Origin: Clarkia xantiana subsp. parviflora
Taxonomy: Eukaryota > Streptophyta > Magnoliopsida > Myrtales > Onagraceae
Length of the DNA stretch: 64,000 nucleotides
Reading direction: 5' to 3'
Assembly (NCBI GenBank): GCA_036873135.1
Contig: JAPTYO010000005.1
Coordinates: 19,302,666-19,366,665, forward strand
Positions 1 to 10,086 of the stretch are shown here, piece after piece. The translations under genes were made by a program, and so were the position numbers. The first letter of the stretch is position 1, and each line of letters opens with the position of its first letter. The notes below the pieces were generated by a model. The model saw nothing but the letters and a program-made list of their open reading frames with translations, was not told where the DNA came from and made no database searches.

Positions 1-42
1 TAAACTAATTAAAGAAAGACGGACCAAATCAATAGTCGGCAT

Positions 43-257
43 TGTTGGGATCAAAATGACGTGGCCTTGGAACTTCGAGTAGTAGACTTCTAAGTCTCGC
101 CGGGAGCTAGCTCACTCAGGTATCTTTATTGGTCGCGTGGACACTTAGTTTCCTTTGGTGGCTTTGTGCTAGGCGAGGACCTGAAAAGAGGTGGGGATGG
201 CCACTTATTCCACTCCGAAGCTTAAGTTAGTAATGGATATCGAGGAATAATATAGAG
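43..257 (-). repeat. Element B 3' LTR, first piece
   Basis: Starts TGTTGGGATC and aligns with the start of the 14757-15592 LTR. It is cut at 257 by element A. The last five bases, TAGAG (253-257), are the target site duplicated by A. The LTR resumes at 10900. Confidence 0.9.
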
Positions 258-1031
258 TGTTAGGTCCCGAGATCTGGGTCAACGGATGATCGACTCAAAT
301 CCCGTTCCTCACTGGAGATGCGGATGATCTGATACTCACGGGTTGTCCTGCTCTGCCTTGCGTCCTTCCTTCCTTCCTTCCTTCCTGCAGAAGGGGCAGT
401 ACCAGACACAGAGAGGGGGGGGGGGGTGGTGCCTGGTGAACCCTCTCCGATGCCTAAGTCAGTATCGTTTTTTGAGAGATAAACTAGAGAGATGTCAGAG
501 CAAAATAATCCAAATTGCCAAGATGATCAAATGAGTTGTGAAGGTGGGGTATTTATAGGCAACGGTGTCATTAAGGTGGCTTAATGACATCGTTAACCTT
601 TAAACACAATTAATTAACCTTTAAGCGCATAATTACGACCTTAGGATACGGAGAAGGTAGGCGGCGTGAACCGAGTGTGGGTGTCCGAAAACGGCGCAGG
701 GGCCCTTGGGGGGAGGAGAAATCCGACCCCCAAGGGTAGGGGTTGGGTGAGGGCACCCAACACCTCCTAGGGAGGATGGGGTTGGTCCACCCGATCTCCC
801 CTAGGAGAGATCGGGTTGGCTGACCCGATCTCTCCTAGGGGAGGTCGGGTGTGGCCACCCAACCTCACCTAGGTGAGTTTGCCTCGGCCGGACGAGCGCT
901 CCGGCCTTGTCCGAGCCGTTGATGTGTTCGCGAAGTGTTCGGGTTGAAGTTTCGATTTACAATCGTTAATGGGATGATAAAAATACAACGGTTTGGAAGT
1001 CAACGGGTTCAAATTGGGCGTATATCCATCA
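258..1031 (-). repeat. Element A 3' LTR (774 bp)
   Basis: Plus-strand ends are TGTTAGGTCC and CCATCA, so on the element strand it reads TGATGG..CTAACA. A TATAAATA box lies on the minus strand near 549-558. A (CTTC)n tract near 365-387 and a G run near 415-427 lie in the transcribed part. The upstream U3 part holds the CCTAGG palindrome array. Confidence 0.92.
760..880. repeat. 34-bp array of palindromes centred on CCTAGG, element A 3' LTR
   Basis: CCTAGG occurs at 766, 800, 834 and 868, exactly 34 bp apart. Each is flanked by inverted GATCTC/GAGATC or related arms, so every unit can form a stem. The array lies in U3, upstream of the TATA box as read on the element strand. The partner LTR (about 10595-10745) carries one extra unit. 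Confidence 0.85.
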
Positions 1032-2604
1032 CATGCCCCCGAGTCAACCAATGGCCTAACCCTTGATTGACTCGATTTCAGGATGGTATGATACGCGCAA
1101 TTTGAAACCGGAGTTTTTACCTTTCATTTGAGTGCTAGCTTACCCATGGATGCGTGTCTTTGACTCTGCCCCCTGTCTTATGAGATAGAGGAGTTGTAAA
1201 CGTTAGAGTAGCACGGACGTATGCCTAAGCATCCGTCCGTCTGAGGCGGGAGCAATAAATCTATCTTTGCTACCGGCGTATACTTAAAAAATTCACACTT
1301 GCATAGGGGTATAATACAAATGCAACTAAGTAACTTACGCTTCAAATTCGTGCCGGGATTCTATCTAAGTGAGGAAAAACTTAATTTTGGCCAAATTTTT
1401 TTCTAAGTATAGAATGTTCAAGAATAAACCTAACTTGATAGTTTTTCTAAGTATGGAGATATACTTAACCATAGTTGAAAGGGATAAAAATGATGGTTTT
1501 TCCTTGGCCCTTAGATCTCATTTAAAGATAGATGGAGGGTGGTGATTAAAACCCTTTAAAAAACCCTATCATCTTTTCAATATAGAGGAGAGTTAGAAAA
1601 ATACCTTAGGGAGTCACCATAGCCACCATCTTCCCTCTTCACTCACTCTTGGAGAGCAAGAAAAATTTGAGAGCACCCCCAAGGTAAGGGCCGGCCGAAA
1701 TTTTCACCAAGGGGCAAAAATCCGGCCAGCAGCTCCGGCGGGAGGTGGCCACCAGCGCGGACGAAGACAACTAGTGGACCAGCAGCTCGAGACGGCGGCT
1801 GACGGACGAAGGCGGCGCGGCACGAGCTTGGCCGGCGGAGGGCGGTGACCAGTCGAGCAGCGGCGTCGGGAGGCTTCAACGGCGAGTTCTCCTCCGACGA
1901 CGGCAGCGCCAAGTCCGGCCAGAACTGTCGACGGCGGGACCAGGGAGCTCCGGCGTGACCTGGGGCGGACTCCGGCGACGAGAGGACGGCTGGGAGCGAT
2001 TCCGGCGACGATGGAATTGGGGCTCCGGCGAGTGGCTAATTCCGACCGACTTCGAAATTCGAATTCCGGGCCCGTTTATCATATCGGGTCGGGTTTTCCG
2101 AAGGTTCGCTCTTTTCCTTTTCGTTACCGCGTAAAATGTCGATTCTTCAATTGTTGATACTTGATTGCCGATGCTTGATTGCCGATGTTTGACTGAATAT
2201 GGGATTGCCGTGGATAACTGTTGATAGTTGTGGATTTGGGAAAAATGTTTGCCGGTCGTCCGGATATGGTTTCTTGTCCGATTGGACCATCCCGGTCTTG
2301 AATTTGATGTCGTACCGCCGTTGGTGTGTTAATTTTTGTTGGAGGGTATAACGGTAATTTTTTCCAAAACCCGACCTTAGGCTCGAATAAAATTATTCAA
2401 CTTGGTTGTCGTGGTGTCCTTGGCTCATGTTGACTATCTTTGCTGGGTGTCTTTGGATCTTTGATTGTTGTCGTTGGTCGGGTGTCGGAGTATTTCCGGT
2501 TCTTCGGAAATTTTTCTTGTCTTGATATTTGTCGTGTCGTGGTAGGTACTATATTCCTGGTGGTGTCCGCGCACACAGACTCTACAGAGGCGTCGCATCC
2601 TCCG
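1032..2604. other. Unassigned region of element A between 3' LTR and antisense gene
   Basis: No convincing coding frame. The first bases after the LTR give a purine tract on the minus strand (CTCGGGGGCATG) suitable as A's polypurine tract. From about 1680 to 2060 the DNA is strikingly GC-rich with CGGCG and CCGG motifs; the rest is AT-rich. By analogy with T, D and F this should hold the promoter and leader of the plus-strand gene, but I could not fix a TATA box or start. Confidence 0.5.
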
Positions 2605-2671
2605 AAGGATGAGTGAGTTCCTTTTCTCTTCCTTTTTGGTCGCATTACTTCCTTTCCTATTGCTAGCTTAG

Positions 2672-5002
2672 TGTCGTGACCTTCGTTGGGGTGTTAGTCG
2701 AAATTTGATTCGAACTTTGGGATTTCCTGCTACCTTTGCCTTAGGTCTCGCTACCCTGTCGGAGAACCATCTCACTAGGTCCGATTACAATGAGCACGTT
2801 ACCCTAGGATATATCTGTCCCCTAGATGAGCCTCTGTATCATTTTCTCCCCTCCTTGGGGAATACTCGCGAGACGGTGACGGAGCCTCCTATAGGGAAGG
2901 TCGCCGTGTACCCCTCCCAGATCCGATTTGGGCTGAGGTTGCCTTACTGTGACGAGCTTATAGAGTTGAGCAGGTTCTTCAGGATTTCTCCAGTGAACCT
3001 TGCCCCCAGTGCCCTTCGTGTCTGGGTGGGCTTCCGGGTGCTGTGCCATTGGTACTCCTGGAAGTACTCCCTCGTGCTATTCCGATGTTTCTACCGGTTC
3101 CAATACCAGACGAAGGTGGGGTTTGCGAGTTTCGTAACTCGCCATCCGACCTTCAAGGATCCCCGATTTGCAGATTTCGGGTTGAGTGGGGTCGAGTGGG
3201 ATACCTCTCTCCGCTTCGTGGCCCGGAGTGACAACTCAGCCAGTCACTGGGCTAAGCATTACTTCTTTATTACGGATCGATACGTCACTTGGTCGGTCTT
3301 GAATGAGGATCGGTCCGATGGTTGGCCTGCTTTCGGGGAGTTCTCTTCAGTTGATTTAGAGACTATGAAGATCATTCACGAGAGCAACAGGACTCGGTCA
3401 TACTGCCCCGTGTCCTTAGTGACTGAGACGGATCTTTATGAGGCCGGGATCAATTTGACTCCTGACTCCGGGGGTTCGGTATGTCACTTAGTCTTCCCAT
3501 CTTTATTTACCTTCTGCTCTTCCTTTGTAGGTTGGTTTCATGGAAAAACCTATAACGTGCAGGGAGCCCCTGTTGATCTGAGCAAGAGGAAGGCTCCTTC
3601 CAGTTCCGCTCTGAAGAAATCCCCCATGCCTGGGAAAAAGGCTGGGGCCTCTGGTATGCTTCCTCCTATTTGCTTCTTTATGGTATAGCTTGTGTTTTCC
3701 TTATCTTGTTTTTCTTATATTGCTAGGGCGTTCCCCCTTGGTGACTGAGAGGGTCGTCTCCGTAGGCAGAGACTCTGGACCTTCCAAGTCCAAGCCGCGG
3801 AGATCTGATTCTGAGGCCGGGGCCTCGGCTGCTAAGAGGAAGAAAGCTGCGGATCCTGCTTCGCCTACTGCTCGTCCTCCGACCCTATCTCGTGATAAGG
3901 AGATGGTGGTCGAAGAGGTGCCTTCCCTGGCTGACAAAGGGAAGCGACCTGTTGGTGGTGGTTCCCCTGCCCCCCAGCCGAGGGCACGGTCCTCAGGTAT
4001 GATCTCTACCTTGTTACTGATCCTTCTATGTTTATACTTTCCTTTGACTTGCCTTGCTTGTATAGGTGGACCTCCGACTTTAAGTCGGAAGGATTTCGCG
4101 CGTCTTACTGATGAAGATGTTATTGGGTCTGAGTGGACTCCTTTCGCTGGTTTGAAGGAGTTCCACCTTGATAGCAGCTCTTCTTTGCGGACTCCTGAGG
4201 TTGGCATCCGCGTACTTCGCGGTGCCATTCCCCCTGGCGATCGTGTTGCTCAGCCCAAGTCTCCTGGAGAGACTCGGCGCTTTGTTCAGGGTGTGCTCTC
4301 TCGTTATGCGCCTGTGAGTTGTTCCTTGCTTTCTTCTTTATACTTTCATATTGGTTGTCTTTCGTTACTTACCCCTTGTTTTAATTGTTAGGATTTGTCT
4401 GACATGGTGAACATGTCATCGCTCGTGCTCGAGTTATCTGACGAGAAATAGACCCTTGAGGACAGCCAGGTCTCTCTCAAGGTGGAGGTCGCCACTGCTG
4501 CTGAGAAGGCGCGTTTATCTGATTTGAGGATGCAGGAGCTACGGGACCAAGTGTCCTTGCTTGAGACTACTGTGGGCAGTTTACGCCGGGAAGCTGAGGT
4601 TGCAGCGTCGCTCCATTCTGAGGAGTTGCGGAAGTTGGAGGCTAAGTGTCGGGCAGAGGAGAGGACCGTCGCAGTGTCTGAGTACAAGGCTTCCTCTCCT
4701 TCACTGCCGATTATAACGCGCGTCTCACTCAGGAGATGAACCAGTTTGGTGAGTATCTGGTTGATCACATTTTCCGCATTGATCCTCAGTTCCCAGTTGG
4801 TGACCTTGGTGACTTCGGGCCATATGCCACTGGCTACATGGCTGTTCTGAGGGGTCAGGCTGCTGTTGCAGACGAGCCTGCCCCTGCCCAGGTGGATGCT
4901 ACACCAGTGGAGATTGGTACCTCAGATTCCTCCTCATCATCCATCTCTGCCGGTGGTTCAGCTTCAGGGGGTGAGGGTGACTCTCCCGAAGGTTCTGATT
5001 GA
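2672..5002 (+). pseudogene. Antisense gene of element A, Transposase_28-type ('putative gypsy type transposon') protein
   Basis: A multi-exon gene on the strand opposite to A's gag. Exons: about 2672-3653, 3727-3996, 4066-4313 and 4392-5002, with GT-AG introns of 73, 69 and 78 nt that join in frame. A 52-nt GT-AG, pyrimidine-rich segment (3479-3530) resembles another intron, but keeping it preserves the frame. Exon 1 has the family core (LRLPYCDELIELSRFF, LAPSALRVWVGFRVLCH). Exons 2-3 encode a basic, Ser/Lys/Pro-rich linker. The last exon encodes a coiled coil and an acidic Ser-rich tail ending at 5002. The last intron shares its position with genes in T and D. An in-frame TAG at 4449 and a frameshift near 4695 break it. 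The true start upstream of 2672 is unclear. The function of this family is unknown. Confidence 0.75.
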
Positions 5003-5389
5003 TGTGTTTACATCATGCTATCTTTGTATATAACTACACTCCTTCTCCCCTTTAATGGGTTGAGTGTCTTTTGAGATTGTGGTGGTGTTTGTTGTTACTT
5101 TCCTTTGCCGTATTGTCTTTGTTGACTATGTGGTTCGCTTGCCTTTACATTAGTGCTTCTCATGCTTTTGTGTATATCCCTTTGGTTATGGACTCTTCTC
5201 TTGATGTGTTTCCTTTACTTATCCTTCTTTCGTGTTTTCCTTCATGCCATACCTGCTATTTCATCAAGAAAAAACATTATGTGTTCTTCATATCACTTTA
5301 CCTTGAGATTATTTTCTCATTGGATCTCTCTTAGCATGGTGTCATGATCTCTTCTAATACCCTTTAAATGGTATGTATGATACTGTTAG
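5003..5389. other. Spacer between antisense gene and array
   Basis: T-rich sequence with no supported frame. It is probably the 3' untranslated region of the plus-strand gene followed by unique retroelement sequence. Confidence 0.4.
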
Positions 5390-6031
5390 ACCAAAGATAC
5401 GCTCTTGGTGGGCGTCGAATCTGATCACGAGACAGGCTCTCGGAGGGCACTTAACGTTTCGCAGGATAGGCTCCCGGAGGGCACAGGTTAAACAAAAGAT
5501 ACGCTCCTGGTTGGCGTCGAAACTATTCGCGAGACAGGCTCTCGGAGGGCACTTAACGTTTCACAGGATAGGCTCCCGGAGGGCGCAGGTTAGACCAAAG
5601 ATACGCTCCTGGTTGGCGTCGAAAACAGTTCACGAGACAGGCTCTCGGAGGGCACTTAACGTTTCGCAGGATAGGCTCCCGGAGGGCACAGGTTAAACCA
5701 AAGATACGCTCCTGGTTGGCGTTGAAACTATTCACGAGACAGGCTGTCGGAGGGCACTTAACGTTTCGCAGGATAGGCTCCCGGAGGGCACAGGTTAAAC
5801 CAAAGATACGCTCCTGGTTGGCGTTGAAACTATTCACGAGACAGGCTCTCGGAGGGCACTTAACGTTTCGCAGGATAGGCTCCCGGAGGGCACAGGTTAA
5901 ACCAAAGATACGCTCCTGGTTGGCGTTGAAACTATTCACGAGACAGGCTCTCGGAGGGCGCTTAACGTTTCACAGGATAGGCTCCCGGAGGGCTCAGGTT
6001 AGACCAAAGATACGCTCCTGGTGGGCGTCGA
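5390..6031. repeat. 102-bp tandem array of element A (about 6 copies)
   Basis: The marker AGATACGCTC recurs at 5395, 5497, 5599, 5702, 5804, 5906 and 6008. Each unit contains two diverged half-repeats, one with GGCTCTCGGAGGGCAC and one with GGCTCCCGGAGGGCAC. Because 102 is a multiple of three, open frames run through several units on both strands. I regard these as by-products, not genes. Confidence 0.92.
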
Positions 6032-6535
6032 AGCCGGTAGTTTGAAATCTACCTCAAGATACGCTCTTGGGGGCGTCGAGTCTGGTAGTGTTTTTTCTAC
6101 CTCAAGATACGCTCTTGGTGGCGTCGAATCTGGTAGGTTTTAAAGCTACCTCAAGATACGCTCCTGGGGGCGTCGAAATTCGTAGTTTTTGGAAACCACT
6201 CTCAAGATACGCTCTTGGTGCGTCGAAGGTCGTAGTGTAATAACTACTCTCAAGATACGCTCTTGGGGGCGTCGAAGTTCGTAGTATGAACACTACTCTC
6301 AAGATACGCTCTTGGGGGCGTCGAAGTTCGTAGTTTTTGGAAACCACTCTCAAGATACGCTCTTGGGGGCGTCGAGGGTCGTAGTATGAATACTACTCTC
6401 AAGATACGCTCTTGGGGGCGTCGAAGGTCGTAGTATGGATACTACTCTCAAGATACGCTCTTGGGGGCGTCGAGGGTCGTAGTATGAATACTACTCTCAA
6501 GATACGCTCTTGGGGGCGTCGAAACTGTTATTGAC
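6032..6535. repeat. 49-bp tandem array of element A (about 10 copies)
   Basis: AGATACGCTC recurs every 47-51 bp (6058, 6105, 6154, 6205, 6253, 6302, 6353, 6402, 6451, 6500). Many units contain the short inverted repeat GTAGTATGAATACTAC. The array shares the AGATACGCTC..GGCGTCGA core with the neighbouring 102-bp array, so the two have a common origin. Confidence 0.92.
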
Positions 6536-6789
6536 TTGAAGTCATATCTGTGTAAGGATAACATCATGACTATATCATCACATTCATTGGAAAATGCCTT
6601 TGAAGGAAAACTTACTCTTTTAAGAGTGTTCATGTCTTCTGTACATTTGGGGTGCCTTGGGTGGGTCAAGACACCCTTTGGAGGAAAATATAGATAGTGG
6701 TAGAGTTGGAGGAACTTCGTGAGTTCTCCTTCTCAAAAGTTGTTTTAAAAACTTGGAAAGCTTGAACATGTAAAGTGCTAGATATGAAA

Positions 6790-8073
6790 CTAAGGATATG
6801 GGGTGGTCACTTTGTCTGTTGCCACGTACTTCTTCAGACCTCCATTGTGAATCATTTCTTCCACTTCTATCTTCAGCACCATGCAGTTGTTGGTTTGATG
6901 CCCCCAGGTCCCATGGTACTCACACCATCCCTGTGCATCCCTTCCTAGGAAGGCCTTGCCCTCCTCCCTGCATGTTGGTAGCTCCTGCTTGAGGTGCTTG
7001 TGGAAGATTTCTTCTATGCTCACTGTAAGGGGTGTGAATGTGAAGTTTACACCTCCTCCCAGTGTGTCAGTCTTTCTTCCTTTCTCCAGAACTTCGTCTA
7101 GCTGTTCCACTTCCTCTACAAATGCTTTGTCTAGCCTTTCCTTGAGCTCCCTCATCGTGCTCGTCATGACCATCTCATAGAGCCCTCCATAGGCCTCGAA
7201 TGAGTTTGGATGCATGTTTCTAATAAATGCTCTGACGGTTTCTCCTCTTGTGATGTCCATGTTGGCACCATAATTGGAGAATCTCTGGAAATAGCTTGAT
7301 ATTGACTCCCGCGGCATTTGCTTGATATCATCGATGTGACGGAAGCCTCTTGAGATGGAGTCACTTGTTCTTTTCCCCTCTTTGGTGTCTGGCTGCCAAG
7401 GTATGGCTGTCACTTTCACAGCCTTGCTCCTGTGTTTCCTCTTGGGCACTGTTTGAAAAAACTGCCTACTCAAACGGAGTACCACTCCATTCTTCATCTT
7501 TCCCTGCCTTTGCATCCTTCTCCTCTTCTTTTTATCCTGGTTGGCTCCAACCATGACCACAGCCACTGTGTCTGTCCCGTATGATCCACGTCTCATGGAG
7601 TTGACGTAGCACTGCCTTGCGGTGCGCTGATCACCCAGGACTTCTCCGACTCCATTCTCAGTAATGTACTTCAGCTTCTGGTGTACAGTGGATGGCACGA
7701 TTTCATATGGGTTTATGGTTGTCCTTCCTAGGATCCCATTGTAGGCTCCCAGGCTTTCAACCACCAGAAAATTAACATTCACCTTCAGCTGTGTCCATCC
7801 TTGGCCCATGGTCACCGGCAGGGTTATCATTCCCAGGGGGTAGCTTGTTGCCCCTGAGAAGCCAACTAGAGGGAAGTTGACAGGTTTGATGTCTGCCTTG
7901 GTTTTCCCTATCTCTTCTAAGACTCTCAAGCTTAGGAGGTCAGCTGAGCTGCCCCCATCCACAAAAATTCTCTTTACATCAAAATTATCAATGTCTATTG
8001 TGATAACTAGAGCATCGTCATGTGGGAAGACGATGTGGCTCTTGTCTTTCTCTGAGAATTCGATCTTGTTTTC
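6790..8073 (-). CDS. Protease followed by a second gag-like module (element A)
   Basis: In the same frame as gag, directly after gag's TAA stop. The protease has the aspartic active-site motif VDGGSSADLL near 7965 and the flap/core motif YNGILGRTTINP. Where reverse transcriptase should follow, the frame goes on through a basic segment into a gag C-terminal region: AFIRNMHPNSFEAYGGLYEM (about 7195-7250), then a finger WCEYHGTWGHQTNNC (about 6885-6930) with the same C-x2-H-x4-H-x4-C spacing as the true gag. The order is therefore gag-PR-gag', ending at 6790. A recombination between two related elements is the likeliest source. The whole 1.28 kb is open. Confidence 0.75.
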   Translation of the reverse strand, partial: ENKIEFSEKDKSHIVFPHDDALVITIDIDNFDVKRIFVDGGSSADLLSLRVLEEIGKTKADIKPVNFPLVGFSGATSYPLGMITLPVTMGQGWTQLKVNVNFLVVESLGAYNGILGRTTINPYEIVPSTVHQKLKYITENGVGEVLGDQRTARQCYVNSMRRGSYGTDTVAVVMVGANQDKKKRRRMQRQGKMKNGVVLRLSRQFFQTVPKRKHRSKAVKVTAIPWQPDTKEGKRTSDSISRGFRHIDDIKQMPRESISSYFQRFSNYGANMDITRGETVRAFIRNMHPNSFEAYGGLYEMVMTSTMRELKERLDKAFVEEVEQLDEVLEKGRKTDTLGGGVNFTFTPLTVSIEEIFHKHLKQELPTCREEGKAFLGRDAQGWCEYHGTWGHQTNNCMVLKIEVEEMIHNGGLKKYVATDKVTTPYP

Positions 8074-10035
8074 TTATCCTTCTCTTGGCCTTTTTCTCCA
8101 TCTCGGCACTGAACCCAGCTTTGATGCGTAAACCTCCCTTGCATTAGCAGTTGGGCCACCTGACGCTACTCCCCCATGTATCATGTTTATGGTTCCTCTC
8201 TTGTTGGGTGGAGGATTGTAGTCTGCTTTGCCTTTGCCCTTGTCTTTGTGTGATGGCCCTAGCTGCATGTTGTTGCCTCCATGATCCACGAACTGCTTTA
8301 AGTCTCCTCTTTGGATGGCATTGTTGATGCTTAGCTTTAGGCTGAAGCATTCATTCGTGTCGTGCCCGTAAGCTTCATGGTTGTCGCACCATCTATCCTT
8401 GTGATTCCCCACCATTGGGGCTCTCCATCTTGCAGGGGGTGACCAGAGCTTCTGGTTTCGCATCTCTTTGAGGACAATAACTGGAGTGGCGTTCAATGGG
8501 ACGAACTTGATGACATTTATTTCTCTGGGCTTTAGTGGTTTGCACATTTGGTTTCTTTGCTGGGGCGGATGCCATTCCTGCTGCCTTGTGTGCTGAGGTG
8601 CCTGGGGTGGCTTGCCTTTGTTCGGCTTTGCATTGTCTTCCTTGGCTTCTTGAATCTTGGCTTTCTTACTTGCCCTGTGCCTCTCCAGGTCTATATGAGT
8701 TTTGACTCTTCCTGCAAGCTCCTCTAAGGTGCTCGCTGGCTTCTTGGCCATCTTTTCTGCCAGTGTGGACCCGAAGCGGCCTAGGTTTCTGATGAAGGCT
8801 CGTATTATCTCTCCCTCAGTGATGTCGCCTTGGATGTCTGCGATATTTTGATTGAACCTAGTGTAGTAACTGGCCAGAGATTCATCGTATTCTTGTTTCA
8901 CATCATCTATGGAGCCTGTGCCTTTGAGGAGTTTCCTCTCCCCTAGGTATCTCTGCAGGAACTTCGCCATTAGCTGCTCCCATGAGTGGATGCTTTCAGA
9001 GGGTAGACTGAAGAACCAGTGTGAGGCCACCCCTGATAGGGTGTTTGGGAACAGGAGTGCCTTGTATCTTTCATCAGTGGTCCTCCCAAATAGGGAGGCC
9101 TCATGCTGTTGGATATGCTCTAGGGGGTCTCCCTTCCCATTGTACTTTGCAATTTGCACTGTGTGCAGGGAGTCTGGCACCCTGTTCATCTCCAGTTCCC
9201 TTGTGAAAGGGTGGTTCGTCTTGTCACTTAGACAATGCAAGCTGGTTTTCTTTGACTCATTCATCTTCCGGGTTATCATTGCCTCTATTTCCTCCGGAGT
9301 GATCAATATCGGTGTTGGAGTGTAATTCCTCTGATAGCCTCCGTAGTTGTAGATAGGACTTGCCGGGATTCCTTGTCCGTATTGATACGGACTGTAGGTG
9401 TATCCTTGGTGTCCCTGCTGGGGTGCTTCATAAAATTCTTGCCTCCTTGGAGGTCTTGCTTGTCTTTCCTCCCCCAGTGGGGTGTAAGTCCTTGCGTTCT
9501 GCTGTTGCCTAGGAGGCACGAATTGTTGCCTTCCCTCTTGGGGTGGCTCCTGGTAATATCTTCTTTGCTCCTCTTGCTGCCCTGCTCGAGGGTGCGAGTG
9601 GTGCCCTTCTGTTGGGATCTGTTCCTCCTCATGAGCTTCAGTGTGTGTCCCCTGGGTGTATGCCGGCCTTGCATGTGTTGTATGGGCGCGGTTGCCATCT
9701 CGTTGGGCCGGCATCCCATACGGGTACCCTTGGGGTTGCGCCTCATAATAATACCCCTCAGGGGGTGCTGTGTGCTGGGACGGCATCCCCTGTTGTTCTC
9801 TTTCTCTCTGTGGCCTTCTTGCCCGAGGTGTGGAGGCTGTGGAGGACTCAGCCCCAGCTGGGCGTGAGGGTCCTCCCTCCTGGTTGTTCTGTTGAGGAGG
9901 CTGTGGTATTTCTTGTGGTTCTGGTTGCATTGGCTGCTTCCCAGGGTTAGGCTGCCTTCCTGGGGGTAAAGGCTCTCTCCTTCTCCCATTGCCCCCAGGT
10001 GGGCGGTGGTGCCTAGACACCCTGCTGTTCGTCAT
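8074..10035 (-). CDS. gag: Gag polyprotein of element A
   Basis: A 653-codon open frame starting at an ATG 31 bp beyond the PBS. The N-terminal half is low-complexity, rich in Pro, Gln and Arg. The Retrotrans_gag core (YNGKGDPLEHI, then ALLFPNTLSGVASHWFF, then SLASYYTRFNQN) occupies about residues 290-410. The finger WCDNHEAYGHDTNEC lies near residues 550-565. Gag forms the virus-like particle and packages the element RNA. The frame stops at a single TAA, and the protease continues in the same frame, so gag-pro may have been one polyprotein before a nonsense change, or the stop could be read through. Confidence 0.9.
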   Translation of the reverse strand: MTNSRVSRHHRPPGGNGRRREPLPPGRQPNPGKQPMQPEPQEIPQPPQQNNQEGGPSRPAGAESSTASTPRARRPQREREQQGMPSQHTAPPEGYYYEAQPQGYPYGMPAQRDGNRAHTTHARPAYTQGTHTEAHEEEQIPTEGHHSHPRAGQQEEQRRYYQEPPQEGRQQFVPPRQQQNARTYTPLGEERQARPPRRQEFYEAPQQGHQGYTYSPYQYGQGIPASPIYNYGGYQRNYTPTPILITPEEIEAMITRKMNESKKTSLHCLSDKTNHPFTRELEMNRVPDSLHTVQIAKYNGKGDPLEHIQQHEASLFGRTTDERYKALLFPNTLSGVASHWFFSLPSESIHSWEQLMAKFLQRYLGERKLLKGTGSIDDVKQEYDESLASYYTRFNQNIADIQGDITEGEIIRAFIRNLGRFGSTLAEKMAKKPASTLEELAGRVKTHIDLERHRASKKAKIQEAKEDNAKPNKGKPPQAPQHTRQQEWHPPQQRNQMCKPLKPREINVIKFVPLNATPVIVLKEMRNQKLWSPPARWRAPMVGNHKDRWCDNHEAYGHDTNECFSLKLSINNAIQRGDLKQFVDHGGNNMQLGPSHKDKGKGKADYNPPPNKRGTINMIHGGVASGGPTANAREVYASKLGSVPRWRKRPREG

Positions 10036-10065
10036 TGCTCGTGTTATAGCCAGGCTTTCTGTCCG

Positions 10066-10086
10066 AAGCCCACTGACGGCGCCAAG
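10066..10086 (-). other. Primer-binding site, element A
   Basis: On the minus strand the LTR end CTAACA is followed by CTTGGCGCCGTCAGTGGGC. This matches the PBS pattern in B, E, I and J. It marks the right LTR as the 5' LTR. Confidence 0.8.

Noticed and set aside
1643..2082. Minus-strand proteins in the GC-rich part of element A
   Set aside because: Low-complexity Arg/Pro composition produced by CGG repeats, with no family motif.
2672..5002. Ordinary host gene captured or neighbouring
   Set aside because: Related genes occur in the same position and orientation in T, D and F, so it is element cargo. A host origin long ago is not excluded.
5390..6535. CRISPR-like array
   Set aside because: Units are contiguous with no unique spacers, and the setting is a plant retroelement.
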